A DNA stretch of 64,000 nucleotides from Petasospora fabianii (GCA_022641835.1 CP048715.1:744001-808000), one strand, 5' to 3'. Counted from the stretch's first letter, positions 38,831 to 49,641 are shown. Notes: generated by a model from the letters alone, not told the origin. Made by a program: numbers and translations.

Positions 38831-41179
38831 TTACCACTCCTGAGCTCTAACACCAAACTTACTCTTCTTGGCACCCTTGACAGGCTTGATCATTTTGGAA
38901 CCACCCTCGAGGAAAGAGAATCTGTCTCTTCTCATAGCTTCGTACTTGTTGATGAAGTCCTCCTTTTGCAAGGTCAAACCAATGTCATCAAGACCGTTGA
39001 TGAGACAGTGCTTTCTGAAGGCCTCAACCTCAAAGTGGTCAACAAGGACTTCATTGTTTGGACCGAGGATCTTCTGGTTTGGTAAGTCGATTGTGAGCTT
39101 CTCACCAGCCTTGGCATGTGGGTAAAGCTTCTCAAGGATAACCTCCTGTGGAAGTCTAATTGGGAGCAAGAAGTTCTTGAAAGAGTTGTTGTAGAAGATA
39201 TCACCGAAGGATGGGGCAATGATGGACTTGATACCAAAGTCCTTGAGAGCCCATGGGGCGTGCTCTCTAGACGAACCACAACCAAAGTTGTCACCAGTGA
39301 CAAGCAAGATCTCAGCGGCTCTGTATGGCTCAACGTTGAGGACAAAGTCAGTCTCAACATCGTTTCCATTCTCATCCTTCACGAAACGAGACTCATAGAA
39401 GAGACCAGCTTTGAGGCCGGTTCTCTTAATGGTCTTCAAGAACTGCTTTGGAATGATTGCATCAGTGTCAACGTTTGCTCTGTCGAGTGGAGCTGTGATG
39501 GATGTGAGGGTTGTGAATGCATTGGATGGAGTACCACCAGTGGCAGCCTTGGCGCCCTTCGCTGGTGTCTCCGAGACAGTATGGTCATCGTGTGGGATAT
39601 CGTTGATGAGATCATCAGCCTCCTCCTGAGGTGTCTCGCCCTCTTCAAGTGGTCTCTTCTCATGCTCATACACGGCGAATTGGAGAGCACGGTCCTCCAT
39701 TTCCTGAGCAACAGAGATCTTTGGAGAGTCTGGGTCGGTGTACTGGTACTCTCTGATATCGACAAAGTGTCCTTCAATACCAGCAGCAGCAGCCATAGCT
39801 GGAGACATGAGGTGGGTACGAGAAAGAGCACCTTGACGACCTTCAAAGTTTCTGTTGGAAGTGGAGGCACAACGCTCTTCAGGATCCAAGATATCTGGGT
39901 TCATACCAAGACACATGGAACAACCAGCCTCTCTCCACTCGAAGCCAGCAGCGAGGAAGATCTTGTCGAGACCCTCCTTCTCAGCTTGCTTCTTGACAAG
40001 ACCGGAACCTGGGACAACAAGACAACGCTTAACATTTGGATGTTTCTTCTTGCCCTTGACGACACGGGAAGCGGCCCTGAGATCCTCGATACGAGCATTT
40101 GTACAAGAGCCAATGAAAACCTTGTCAATTGTGAGCTCTTGAAGTGGGGTGTTCGGCGTGAGGCCCATGTACTTGAGGGCTCTCTCCATACCGCTCTTCT
40201 TGATTGGGTCATCAACCTTGGATGGATCTGGAACACTACCAGTGATTGGGAGGGCATCCTGTGGAGATGTACCCCATGTGATGGTTGGTATGATGTCTGT
40301 AGACTTGATAGTAATGTCATAGTCAAAGTGAGCACCTTCATCGGTGTGAAGAGTTGACCAGTAGGCAACGGCCTTATCCCACTCAGCACCCTTTGGAGCA
40401 AGTGGACGACCCTTGATGTAATCAAATGTAGTCTGATCTGGCTTAATCATACCGGCACGAGCACCAGCCTCGATGGCCATGTTACAGATGGACATTCTAG
40501 CCTCCATGGACAAGTTCTCAATGGCCTTACCAGCAAACTCAATGACACAACCAGTACCACCAGCGGTACCAATGACACCGATAACGTGGAGGACAAGATC
40601 CTTAGAGGTGATACCTGGCATGAGGTCACCATCAATGAAGATTCTCATGTTCTTAGACTTGGCCTGGATAATAGTTTGAGTAGCAAGAACGTGCTCAACT
40701 TCGGAGGTACCGATACCAAAGGCAAGAGCACCAAAGGCACCGTGTGTAGAAGTGTGAGAGTCACCACAGACGACAGTAGTACCTGGGAGGGTAAAACCTT
40801 GCTCTGGTCCGACAATGTGGACAATACCCTGTCTGTCATCGGTCATACCAAAGAAGGTAACATCAAACTCTTTCACGTTCTTCTCGAGAGTCTCAACCTG
40901 GAGACGGGAGTCCTGCTGCTTGATAAAAGTAGCAGTGGACTCAAACTCTGCACGAGAATCGGTTGGGATGTTGTGGTCGACAGTAGCAAGGGTACAGTCG
41001 GTTCTTCTGACTTTTCTACCAGCATTCTGGAGACCTTCAAAAGCTTGTGGGGATGTGACTTCGTGGACGAGATGTCTATCAATGTACAGAAGGTAGGAAC
41101 CACTGTCGTCCTGGTGGACGATATGGTCCTGGAAGACCTTGTCGTAGAGAGTCTTTGGATTCTCAACGGTAGCAGGCAT
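38831..41179 (-). CDS. LEU1: isopropylmalate isomerase (3-isopropylmalate dehydratase)
   Basis: The 782-residue enzyme interconverts 2- and 3-isopropylmalate, the second committed step of leucine synthesis, in the cytosol. It has the fused fungal layout: a large aconitase-fold part, a linker (about 520-560), and the small swivel domain. Iron-sulfur ligands are the Cys of [14 protein letters not shown] (about 358) and the pair in [11 protein letters not shown] (about 420). The swivel domain carries [15 protein letters not shown] near 631. The length is close to S. cerevisiae Leu1 (779). The ATG at 41179 starts the conserved [10 protein letters not shown]. Sixty-two upstream codons are open only from a non-ATG and look like leader. 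A Leu3-type box lies about 150 bp upstream. Confidence 0.95.
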   Translation of the reverse strand: MPATVENPKTLYDKVFQDHIVHQDDSGSYLLYIDRHLVHEVTSPQAFEGLQNAGRKVRRTDCTLATVDHNIPTDSRAEFESTATFIKQQDSRLQVETLEKNVKEFDVTFFGMTDDRQGIVHIVGPEQGFTLPGTTVVCGDSHTSTHGAFGALAFGIGTSEVEHVLATQTIIQAKSKNMRIFIDGDLMPGITSKDLVLHVIGVIGTAGGTGCVIEFAGKAIENLSMEARMSICNMAIEAGARAGMIKPDQTTFDYIKGRPLAPKGAEWDKAVAYWSTLHTDEGAHFDYDITIKSTDIIPTITWGTSPQDALPITGSVPDPSKVDDPIKKSGMERALKYMGLTPNTPLQELTIDKVFIGSCTNARIEDLRAASRVVKGKKKHPNVKRCLVVPGSGLVKKQAEKEGLDKIFLAAGFEWREAGCSMCLGMNPDILDPEERCASTSNRNFEGRQGALSRTHLMSPAMAAAAGIEGHFVDIREYQYTDPDSPKISVAQEMEDRALQFAVYEHEKRPLEEGETPQEEADDLINDIPHDDHTVSETPAKGAKAATGGTPSNAFTTLTSITAPLDRANVDTDAIIPKQFLKTIKRTGLKAGLFYESRFVKDENGNDVETDFVLNVEPYRAAEILLVTGDNFGCGSSREHAPWALKDFGIKSIIAPSFGDIFYNNSFKNFLLPIRLPQEVILEKLYPHAKAGEKLTIDLPNQKILGPNNEVLVDHFEVEAFRKHCLINGLDDIGLTLQKEDFINKYEAMRRDRFSFLEGGSKMIKPVKGAKKSKFGVRAQEW

Positions 41180-42895
41180 GGTGTAAAGAATCTTTAGAGA
41201 TGGGAAGACTCTGTTGTTGTGAAGAGGAAGGGTTATGACTGGAAAAAATCGATGATTCATCATCGACCCGCGAAAAGAAAGTCGAGTCCGCTCGTAGCGA
41301 GTTTTTTTCTTTAGTCGTGACAGATTCCGCCGAAACCGGCAACATTCCGTTTTCGGCCGCTTCACCGGCTTAGCGGCGTTCGCGAACAGCCAATCAGCGT
41401 GTGCAAGTTGGTAAGACGCTGTTATAGTGCTTCAGCACTGATTTGTGTACCCCTCCTACTGCTGATCCGTGCTCCTTGTCTTGTGAGGATTGACGATCAG
41501 AAGATGTCTACAGCGTAGCTTTCATAGTGTGCCCTCCTCTCTCCTTTGCACTCGCAAGACACAAATACTCTACCTAAAGCTCCCATTCTTCTAGTCACAA
41601 TGATCTTGAAAGAGCTTCCCCAGATCGAGTGCCAGGTGTCATCATTGAATTTTGACACCCTTACAAAAGAAAGCATCTCTGAGTCTGGAGAGCATCCAGA
41701 CCTCAAGACAAAATAGTCGTGGGCTCACCAACCATGCCCGATTCGGATGTGTCATTTCTGATTGCGCATGAACGACAGCTGTAACTTCGTAGCACGCGGC
41801 ACAAGGGGATGGTGTACAACAAGGGCTATGTGAGCCCGGATATAGTCGCATCAGTGAGCAGAAATAAGTGCAAGGCTTGCTCAAAATTCATACCGATGGT
41901 TGGAGCGTGGCTCGGCTGCGTCAGAGCCACGCCTTGTAGGCATCCCATCATTGCTTGATCCTACCCAAACTTCTGAGGTAGTTCCCAGCACACCACATGG
42001 GTGTACCTCAGCCTTCTAAGAGGGCCCGTGTATATAACCAATTTCAAGTTTTTTGCTTGTACGATCTCTCCTCCTTGTGCAATGATCAATACGAGCAGAG
42101 TGACAGGCTAAACCCCGGTTGCTATCGGAATTCTATGCATGGCTCCAAATTGGCCACTTGCCGCCAACGTCGCATATTCTTCCTCAATCATCGGAACGAT
42201 TGCACAGCCCACATGAAACGGACGGCGTGCTGTCATGAGGTCTTTCTCGAAACTAGATGCTTTGGCAGTTCTATTTGATCCGATATAGGCGTCCTGTCTT
42301 ACCTTCAGGTCACCGAAATCACTTCCAATTACAACAGAACTATTCCATCTCAACGCCATGATTCCGAATTTCTGAAGCAGAACACCTAAAGAAACTTTCT
42401 AAGATTTTAACACCCTTCTATAGCGATTTAGCCTACCTGCACAATAATACGCAAAAGCCTAATTGACCGTTTTGTCCTTATTTAGCGGTGAAATAAATCT
42501 GTCTGCATCCCGAGTATAACCGATCATCAGGGGAGATACACGCATCATCACGCTGGTGTGGATGATACTCACCTCCAGTATTGCCATTACTCCCAACTCA
42601 ATAAGCGAGTGTCCCTGGAGTTGTTGGTTCTGTGTCCTAGGTGGAGGTCTAATGCATAGGTAGATAAATATGCTTACTGAATATGAGCTAATAACTGAAC
42701 TGGACCCCACTGTACTGATTAATCCGGACGCACCTGTCTGAGACATACGAGGGAGTTAGTTCCTGATGCATTATAGCCATGGTAAAACCCAGCGCAATTA
42801 CAGAAGATTGATATCCTAAAGGTAAAATCTATTAAAACACCGTAAGCTCATAAAGTATGTAAAATCAAAAACACCGTGATTATACCAGCATCCCT
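41180..42895. other. long intergenic region LEU1 promoter / RIC8 3' flank
   Basis: This 1.7-kb region holds the Leu3-type box, a TTCGCGAA palindrome at 41379-41386, and a 9-bp inverted repeat GCGTGGCTC/GAGCCACGC at 41905-41932. Minus-strand ATG frames of 83 (42108-42359) and 95 codons (42459-42746) and a plus-strand frame of 93 codons (41997-42278) exist. None carries a motif that I recognise. Confidence 0.4.
41330..41339 (+). promoter_or_regulatory. Leu3-type site CCG-N4-CGG
   Basis: CCGAAACCGG fits the CCG-N4-CGG half-site arrangement bound by the zinc-cluster factor Leu3, about 150 bp before the LEU1 start. The inner four bases differ from the preferred GNNC. More CGG/CCG triplets follow at 41348-41378. 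Confidence 0.4.
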
Positions 42896-44140
42896 TCACT
42901 TCATCTGAAGTTTAAATACACCATTCTTTTCAATTTTCTCAAATAACTCCTTCATCTTTGCAATTTCCTCATCCTGTTCTCTCTCGCTCAAATCTTCAAA
43001 GCGTGGAATAGCAGCCTCAGTCGAAGCCTTGTAATCCGTAGCCGATGACAGTTTTTCCTCCAAGGTTGTAGAGCTAATCTTTTCATTAAGACCAACCAAC
43101 ACCACGGGGAGGTGTGGATCCGGAATACTCCCACTTTGAGTGAGTTGATTCAAGCGTTTCATATCCAAATTGGATGCAATGAGCTGTTCAATTCCAGACT
43201 CCTTGTTATCAATCGACATCAGTAAATCAAGGGCAAGGAGCGCAGGGACTGGTGATGTCCGCGTTGTTGTGTATGTTCCTTGCTCAAGTTGTTTTGTTAT
43301 AAGACAAACGAGATTGCGAGTGAATGAAATCTTGTTGAGCATATAGTTACGCGAGTACTCTGGATTGATCACAAGGAGGACATTGCTGAAATGAACGAGA
43401 ATCTCATCATACTGTGTGCATGTCTGTGTTTGTTTAGCATAGCTAAGGTTAAATTTGTTGCAGCTAAGCACGTATGATGAATCAAGACCCTCAGTGTTGC
43501 CAACTTGGTGCACAAGCGTGTAAAGGATCTTGAGGATTTCAATAATGATGGCGTTGAGGGATTGTGAGTCTTGAGTGCTCATAGTGATAAAGTTGAGAAG
43601 TTTGGCAGAGATTTTGAGGGCAGAGAGATGGAGTTCATCAACTAGGGATGGGATATGTGCAAGGAAGAAGAATAGGCGAAAGATTGGAAACACTTGATTG
43701 TATTGTGTCTCTGAGGTGATTTTGTGCTCATGCACAAGGTCAAACATGTCATAGAGCACTGGGATGACATCTCGTAGTCTTGTAGCGGTGGACTCCTTTT
43801 GGCGAAGCGGGACATTGACACACAGCACGTTGGCTAGCACCGCGGCAGTGTCAGTCTTGAGTTGCACTTCTGTTGAGTCTAGTGATGTAAAGATGGAGAC
43901 AACTTGATCGAGTGCATCCGAGTCAAAAGCCTTGAGGAAAGATGGATCCCGTGATAATGTCCGGAGCTCTGAAAAGAGCTCACTAGCGTTGTGCGTTGTT
44001 GTCTTCTGGGGCGAAGCCATGTGGGTGGCCTCTGCAAGAGACTGAATGATACCCAAGTCTTGTGCAGTTATGGCTGTGAGGGAGAAAGAACCAGCTGGAG
44101 CGTTCTTGACTTGGCCGTTTCCGCTGAGAATGGTAACCAT
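42896..44140 (-). CDS. RIC8: Ric8/synembryn-like Galpha exchange factor and chaperone
   Basis: This 414-residue, all-helical armadillo-type protein ends with LSEREQDEEIAKMKELFEKI and then EKNGVF. That tail closely resembles the EEKEREAEKLFVLFERLxxTGV tail that I recall for fungal Ric8 proteins. The internal block VFPIFRLFFFLAHIP and the run of paired helices also fit the synembryn family. Ric8 acts in the cytosol on nascent and inactive Galpha subunits. S. cerevisiae has no Ric8, so its presence places this yeast outside that lineage. The start is the ATG at 44140, with a GT-rich (CA-rich on the sense strand) leader. The match is by memory of short blocks, so some doubt remains. Confidence 0.65.
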   Translation of the reverse strand: MVTILSGNGQVKNAPAGSFSLTAITAQDLGIIQSLAEATHMASPQKTTTHNASELFSELRTLSRDPSFLKAFDSDALDQVVSIFTSLDSTEVQLKTDTAAVLANVLCVNVPLRQKESTATRLRDVIPVLYDMFDLVHEHKITSETQYNQVFPIFRLFFFLAHIPSLVDELHLSALKISAKLLNFITMSTQDSQSLNAIIIEILKILYTLVHQVGNTEGLDSSYVLSCNKFNLSYAKQTQTCTQYDEILVHFSNVLLVINPEYSRNYMLNKISFTRNLVCLITKQLEQGTYTTTRTSPVPALLALDLLMSIDNKESGIEQLIASNLDMKRLNQLTQSGSIPDPHLPVVLVGLNEKISSTTLEEKLSSATDYKASTEAAIPRFEDLSEREQDEEIAKMKELFEKIEKNGVFKLQMK

Positions 44141-44302
44141 TGGTGCGTGGAAAGTGGGGATGGAGGTGGTTTGGTGTAGTGTGTTTGTCGTGTTGTGTGG
44201 TGTAGTGTGGTGTGTGTGATTTATAGTGTATCGTTTAGTTATGAGACAGAAAAATACACGGTGCGATGAATCAGGGTGGACGCAGGGACGAAGGAGAGAC
44301 TT

Positions 44303-44331
44303 GGTGAGGTGAGGTGAGGTGAGGCGAGGTG
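44303..44331 (+). repeat. GGTGA pentamer array
   Basis: There are about five and a half copies of GGTGA, with one T-to-C change in the fifth. It lies about 165 bp upstream of the RIC8 ATG. Confidence 0.8.
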
Positions 44332-45067
44332 TGTTGTGTTTTGCCAGGGGAAAGGTGGGGAAAGGAGGTATTATATAGATGATATTATCCAGTTGTTGTC
44401 GTTGGGGGAGGGCAATGACAGTTATATAGATTGTGTACTGTGTACTGTAGAAAAGCCGGCTAGGGTGTGTATATTATATATCTGCGGAGGGCGGCGTTTG
44501 TTGCAGAAGTGCTCCTTCTCGATCTGTTTCCGGTTGCTTTTCGGTGCCGCCTAGGCCCCTGGTCCCGCAACCGTATCGCACCACACGAGACACACTTCGG
44601 AATCTTGGGGCGGACTGGTCTCCTTCCATGAGAGAGGGAGCAGCAGAAGAAAATGTTTATGAATTTAACACTACAGGTGTACAATACACTTGGCCACTAT
44701 GTAACCCATTTTACAAGGAACAAGTACACATTTTAAATCGACTGCGTGTGGACAGTCGGTCCTCAAAGCGTACTGAGTGGGCTTTTTTTCCACTCTGGGC
44801 AGAGAGAAAAGTGACAGGGCCCAGGCCGAGCGATGGGCCCAGGCCACTTGGCTCCTGCGCCTGCCTGACGCACCTCAATGTTCCATTGCGGGCGCGAAGG
44901 GCGCCATCACCACTTCCCACAGACATGTACTTGGTGGCTTATGGCACACGGGAACACACTTTGACAGCGAGACACAGCGGTTATTGGCGCCTCGAGAGCG
45001 CTTATCTTGCACCTATACAACTCTCTAAAGCCCACTATACTGCCCTTGTTCTGTAGAGAGCTATAAG

Positions 45068-45112
45068 ACAAGGATATACAAGGCAATACAAGGCAATACA
45101 AGGCATAACAAG
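45068..45112 (+). repeat. 10-bp minisatellite, unit ACAAGGCAAT
   Basis: There are four and a half tandem copies. The middle two are perfect and the outer ones each carry small changes. Confidence 0.85.
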
Positions 45113-45300
45113 CTTAGTCGCGCTAAAGCCACTGACTGGTCACGACCGCCGAGCCCTGCCTCCCTTTGTCTGATTCAAAGCTCTGCGGGCTCTGGTGCAC
45201 TTGCCCCGCTAGCCCACAGCTCTGGCGAAGGCGGCCATTGTGGGCCTAGGCCCTTCGCTCGGATCGGGCACGCGTTGCAGAGTTCACTCGGAACGGCCCC

Positions 45301-45316
45301 CACACACACACACACA
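45301..45316 (+). repeat. (CA)8 microsatellite
   Basis: Eight perfect CA units are followed by TACACA, in a GC-rich non-coding block. Confidence 0.85.
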
Positions 45317-46701
45317 TACACAAGGGACAGACAACGACAGCTCTAGGTGTGTGCACTAAAGGCGTCAACGGTCCACCTCATCTTCCAGAAGCGTTTACTT
45401 TGTGCTTTTGTTCGACCCTTTTCCATGGTACGAGCTGTTGCGCGTTGTATTTATGCGACCTGGGGCATGCAGCGCTACCGGCTATAGTACTCTGCATGTA
45501 TCAACAGTCTCTAGTTATGTGCCATCTTCTAGCGATATCCGCTCTACCTAAACCAGTATCTTTTTCCCCTGTTGTGTCTTAAACAGCGACCAAAAGATTG
45601 CTGAAAGATTTTGTCAAGTACACCAATCTTATTCTTTCCATATCTTTCACACCCTCTTCCCCAATACACTTGCTCTCAGACACATTGCTTACTCACATAT
45701 CCCCGCTTTTCTGTTCGAAACCCTGTTCTTTATGGATTCAGCTTCTAGTGCCTTCTGGCGTCTAACCTCCTGCATCTTTCTACACACCCGTAATATGCTC
45801 CTACAAATTAGTCGTGCATCACGAGCAGCACTTCCCTGTGCCCTCTTAGTAGTGACGCATGTTTGACAGTTAACGATTCTTCTATCGCGGAGCGCCCCAG
45901 GTGATTCATCACTAGCACACATGGCCCTATATTATGCGATGAACAGTGCATATTTCTCCTCTGCTCTGGCCTAAAGCATGCCTTCTATCTCCCCGAGTAA
46001 GAATATAATCAGAATGACCACTTATGACGCAATACTAGATACAGAGAGTGTACTTATGTTAATCCTATTCCATGGAGTGCCTTTGTATCCACCGAGTTCT
46101 CCCAAGGCTTACAGTCTTAGCAGTATATTGCGAGCTCCAATTTCATTCACAAACGGGAGCTCCGGATTCTATAACCATGCCAAAGTCCTCGCATTGCACC
46201 TAATGAAGATCAAGAGGTGTACTCCTGCATTCCTATCCCTTTCGGATCTACCTCGGCATGGCCCTACCGACTAACATCACCCGAATAACACAACCATCTC
46301 TGAAATTGAAACCACGCACTGGGTGGATTTACTGATTTACTCGGTGATCTATCAGAACCTTAAATTGACACAGACTAGTGATATAGCGCATACCTTATCC
46401 AAACTAAAAAGCAAAGAAACCAAAACCGCAAATCATGATGAGCCTAGCGACGCCAGTTCGCGCAAAGAGTGGATAAACCCTCCTTTTGGAAGGTTCCCAT
46501 CTTGAGACTTTCGCGAATTAATCCTCCCACCGGAATCGTGTGGGGCCAAACTAACAAATGTCACACCAACAACAAAACCGTACGAACCCCACCAAAACAG
46601 GTCCAACCACCGTCCCATCACAGATCGCCACAGGTCTATACCACATCACAGTGGTACAATCAGGCAGTGCTCGATCCCAAACGCACACTCAGCAATTAAA
46701 C

Positions 46702-47442
46702 ATGTCCGTCATGCTTAGAAGACTCTACACCCTTCCACGCGCAACCCCACTTCGCACCACCACAGCATCTGCTGCCATCTTCTCTACTCCCATCAAGAGA
46801 CATCATCACATTCAAGGTGTACACCGTGACACAGCCACCAACAATGCCAATGCCAAATTTGCCTTCAATGCTGAGTACCAAACCAAAGTTGATGAAACCA
46901 TTGCCAAGTATCCTTCTAACTACAAGAAGGCTGCCATCATGCCCCTCCTCGATCTTGGTCAACGTCAGCATGGATACTGCTCCATTGGAGTTATGAATGA
47001 AGTTGCTAGAATCTTGGAAGTTCCACCAATGAGAGTCTATGAAGTTGCCTCTTTCTATACCATGTTCCAAAGACAACCTGTGGGTAAAGTGCACATTGGT
47101 GTCTGTACAAACTTGCCATGTATGTTAAGAGGTGGATATGATGTTTATAACGCTGCAAAGGGATTCATCAAGGATAACAACAATGATGGGTTTTACTCCA
47201 TTGAAGAAGTGGAGTGTTCCGGTGCTTGTGCCAATGGTCCTGTCGCTGAAATTAACAACCTATACTATGAGGACTTGGAACCCCAATCCATGGTCAACGT
47301 GTTGAAGGAGGTTAGAGCTGGTACCGCAAAGCCGGGTCCTGTTGACAACAAGAGAGTCTCTTGTGAACCATATGGTGAAAAGACTAGCTTGTTTGGTAAG
47401 GAGCCATTTGATGTCAAGACAGTTACTAGAACTGACATCTGA
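46702..47442 (+). CDS. NUHM: NADH:ubiquinone oxidoreductase 24 kDa subunit (complex I)
   Basis: The protein has 246 residues with a matrix presequence (MSVMLRRLYTLPRATPL). It is the NDUFV2/NuoE homologue, part of the NADH-oxidising arm of respiratory complex I. The thioredoxin-fold domain carries the N1a [2Fe-2S] ligands Cys135, Cys140, Cys172 and Cys176, in CTNLPC and ECSGAC. Family blocks YCSIGVMNEVARILEVPP and VYEVASFYTMF precede them. An upstream in-frame ATG at 46558 would add 48 polar residues before the presequence, so the start at 46702 is preferred. Loss of complex I defines the Saccharomyces group, so this gene shows a complex-I-containing yeast. It converges on the IFRD gene. Confidence 0.93.
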   Translation: MSVMLRRLYTLPRATPLRTTTASAAIFSTPIKRHHHIQGVHRDTATNNANAKFAFNAEYQTKVDETIAKYPSNYKKAAIMPLLDLGQRQHGYCSIGVMNEVARILEVPPMRVYEVASFYTMFQRQPVGKVHIGVCTNLPCMLRGGYDVYNAAKGFIKDNNNDGFYSIEEVECSGACANGPVAEINNLYYEDLEPQSMVNVLKEVRAGTAKPGPVDNKRVSCEPYGEKTSLFGKEPFDVKTVTRTDI

Positions 47443-47775
47443 CTTCCACCTCTTTATTTATTACTGCCTACACTTATTTATTTTGCTTATTTATTGGTGT
47501 GCTTCGTGATCAATGAGCATGGAACACACCGCATATTTATTTGATATCTCTAGATAATGACATAAACTAAACCGGCCTGCTTTGACGGATTGCATATTCG
47601 CCATATTGTAAGGAATTCTGTCTAATGAGCTTCACCAACTAGCCGTTGATACAGCTCGCACATTGAATCAACTACGTCATGACTAATCAACAAATTAATG
47701 TAGTTACGTGTGGTTGTAGTTGATATATTAATGGGTCCTTTGAGAATTTTTTGAAATTATTATGGATGAACGAAT
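47443..47775. other. convergent 3' region
   Basis: This 333-bp AT-rich spacer, with repeated TTTATTTA, lies between two 3' ends. No gene was seen. Confidence 0.5.
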
Positions 47776-49206
47776 TCACTCTTCATCATTCAGTCCAGTC
47801 TGTTCCAGCTGATTAGCAAGCTTCTCTGCTCTTCCATGCTTGATCATCTTCTCCTTTTTAATATGCGACTCGCGTGCCGTTGTTTGAACAAAGGCCGGAT
47901 CCGATGTATCATAAGTAGCCTCGATAGGGGTAGCCTTGAACTTACTAGCAACGTTATGCTCAATCATAGCCACCAATGTTGGGTTATGGGCAAGTTGATT
48001 GTAAAGACCTGGGCCATAAACCCATTTAAGTTCAACAACACGGAAGAACGAAACCCATGATCTGATGGCAATCGACTTGGTCTTACTCAAACGGATATGT
48101 GTGAGGATATCATCCTTGTGGTCTGCCTGAGACTTAGACTTGAGTCCCTCCCTGAGCCTCTCCTGCATCTGGATTCTCTCAGCACGATCAGAATAGGTCC
48201 TGACTGTTTGCACGGCCTCTCTGAAGATGGAACGACCTTCAGTCTTGTTCTTTTTAGATTGTTTAACTTGAGAAGTGGAAACAAGCTCTTGAAGTCTGTT
48301 TTTCACCTCATATGTATAGATATATGGCTGTTGTTCGTCCTCTGCGTCGTAATTTTCATCCAATGCATCGTCAACGTAGTGGTACATCTCGTATGCAAGC
48401 GCAAAGAGCATCGACATTGGCTTTGTAATGTCCAAAAGGTCTGTATCGAGAAGTAGTTCCACTGTTGACTCACAAATGTTCTCCAAGAGGGAATTAAGTC
48501 CAGCGTTATTTTCAAGAAGAGTCAAAAGACAGCCGATACCGTAAATCAAACTTCCAATGACGGCGGCATTCTCCTCAAGATCCGTAACCAAGCCAAGAAG
48601 TGTCTCAAGCAGGAAGTTGATTTTCTTATCGACACCATAGGCACCTGAACCTTCATACACGACAAGAGAGATAGCAGAGTATGCAAAGACAAACTGCTCT
48701 TTGGTAGAGTTATCGAGCTCAGAAGATGCAATTTTACTTTCAAGAGTACCCAGGAACTCAATTGCCTCATCTGCAACATCATCACAGTTAGCAATAGCAG
48801 AAGCTGCAACGTTTCTCACAGCGACAAGAAGCTCATAACCTTTGGAAATTCTAAAGATGTCGACCATGTCTTCGAAGCGACCCTCACCGGTCTTGACATT
48901 AAGAGAATACAACTGATTCAAAAGCGCTTCACGATCAGTGGCTGGAATTGGAGATCTAGTGTTGATCAGGAGATCTGAAAGTCCCTTTACACTGTGCATA
49001 GGATATTTTTGTGGTGTCTTTATCGAATCTTCATAGTTCTTCATGAACATGGCAAGCCTGAGACTGATCATCTCATCAATGTTTCCGAAACTGATACCGT
49101 TTAAAAGCTCATTCTCGTCATTCTCACCCGGACCACGAGATTGAGACCGAGAATTACTCTTGGAAGCAGCCTTACTTGGGCTGTTAATTCTGGAGTAAGC
49201 GCCCAT
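47776..49206 (-). CDS. IFRD family protein (interferon-related developmental regulator)
   Basis: This 476-residue helical-repeat protein opens with a Ser-rich basic head. A HEAT-like IFRD domain follows (about 40-330). The C-terminal signature SKKNKTEGRSIFREAVQTV at about 322 and then SWVSFFRVVELKW with YNQLAHNPTL near 405-440 resemble the conserved IFRD tail. In mammals IFRD2 binds and silences idle ribosomes, and IFRD1 has been linked to translation and transcription control. The role in this yeast is inferred from family only. The ATG at 49206 is the first; 14 upstream codons open only from TTG. It diverges from DTD1, a tRNA-proofreading enzyme. Confidence 0.75.
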   Translation of the reverse strand: MGAYSRINSPSKAASKSNSRSQSRGPGENDENELLNGISFGNIDEMISLRLAMFMKNYEDSIKTPQKYPMHSVKGLSDLLINTRSPIPATDREALLNQLYSLNVKTGEGRFEDMVDIFRISKGYELLVAVRNVAASAIANCDDVADEAIEFLGTLESKIASSELDNSTKEQFVFAYSAISLVVYEGSGAYGVDKKINFLLETLLGLVTDLEENAAVIGSLIYGIGCLLTLLENNAGLNSLLENICESTVELLLDTDLLDITKPMSMLFALAYEMYHYVDDALDENYDAEDEQQPYIYTYEVKNRLQELVSTSQVKQSKKNKTEGRSIFREAVQTVRTYSDRAERIQMQERLREGLKSKSQADHKDDILTHIRLSKTKSIAIRSWVSFFRVVELKWVYGPGLYNQLAHNPTLVAMIEHNVASKFKATPIEATYDTSDPAFVQTTARESHIKKEKMIKHGRAEKLANQLEQTGLNDEE

Positions 49207-49641
49207 TGTATCGAGTGGCAAAGTGGATGCGGGGTTGAGATGTAGCAAGCGATATACTTCTCGTGCTAGTGGACTTTGATGTTGAGGGATTGTAACAGCA
49301 GAGAAAGGATGACTTAAATATTTTTTTTTCGAGATGAGTCTCTGTCACAGGTGAAAAAGTTTTCTTTGTTCCTCCTTCGAACCTTGCAGCTAACGATGTG
49401 TCACTGTGATAGGGAACAATAGTGAAACCTGTGACAGGATGGTTGGTGACTTCTCAACTCGCGAAATGAGCTGACTGGGTTTGAGGCGGTACGGGCCACA
49501 CAGATTGGGGAAATTCGCGAACTTTTCGTCGGGGATCCAACTTCACGGCTCGTCTGCACTGACCTGTGATGCTATATTCTGAGAGAGAAGAGGAATAGTC
49601 GAAGAGAGCCGTCAATCATAGAGAACAGACACACATCAACG
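49207..49641. other. divergent promoter region IFRD gene / DTD1
   Basis: This 435-bp spacer has a TTCGCGAA palindrome at 49514-49521 and a related CTCGCGAA at 49458-49465. An A/T tract lies at 49320-49330. No gene was seen. Confidence 0.5.

Larger units (their letters stand above)
44141..46701. other. 2.56-kb divergent region RIC8 / complex I 24 kDa gene
   Basis: This is the longest non-coding stretch in the window. It carries a GT-rich leader before RIC8, a GGTGA pentamer array (44303-44331), a GC-rich block (about 44480-45300), a 10-bp minisatellite (45068-45112), a CA microsatellite (45301-45316) and a TTCGCGAA box (46510-46517). A 98-codon plus-strand ATG frame (45978-46274) has no motif. 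I found no RNA gene. Confidence 0.45.

Noticed and set aside
41180-41365. 62-residue basic extension of LEU1
   Set aside because: There is no suitable ATG at its start, and Leu1 is cytosolic with conserved sequence beginning right after the ATG at 41179.
44150-44340. GT-rich and GGTGA sequence as telomeric repeat
   Set aside because: It is short, internal, and next to the RIC8 start. It reads as a CA-rich leader and a pentamer array.
45978-46274. 98-codon plus-strand frame before the complex I gene
   Set aside because: It starts with ATG but has no motif or compositional sign of coding. The region is not otherwise gene-like.
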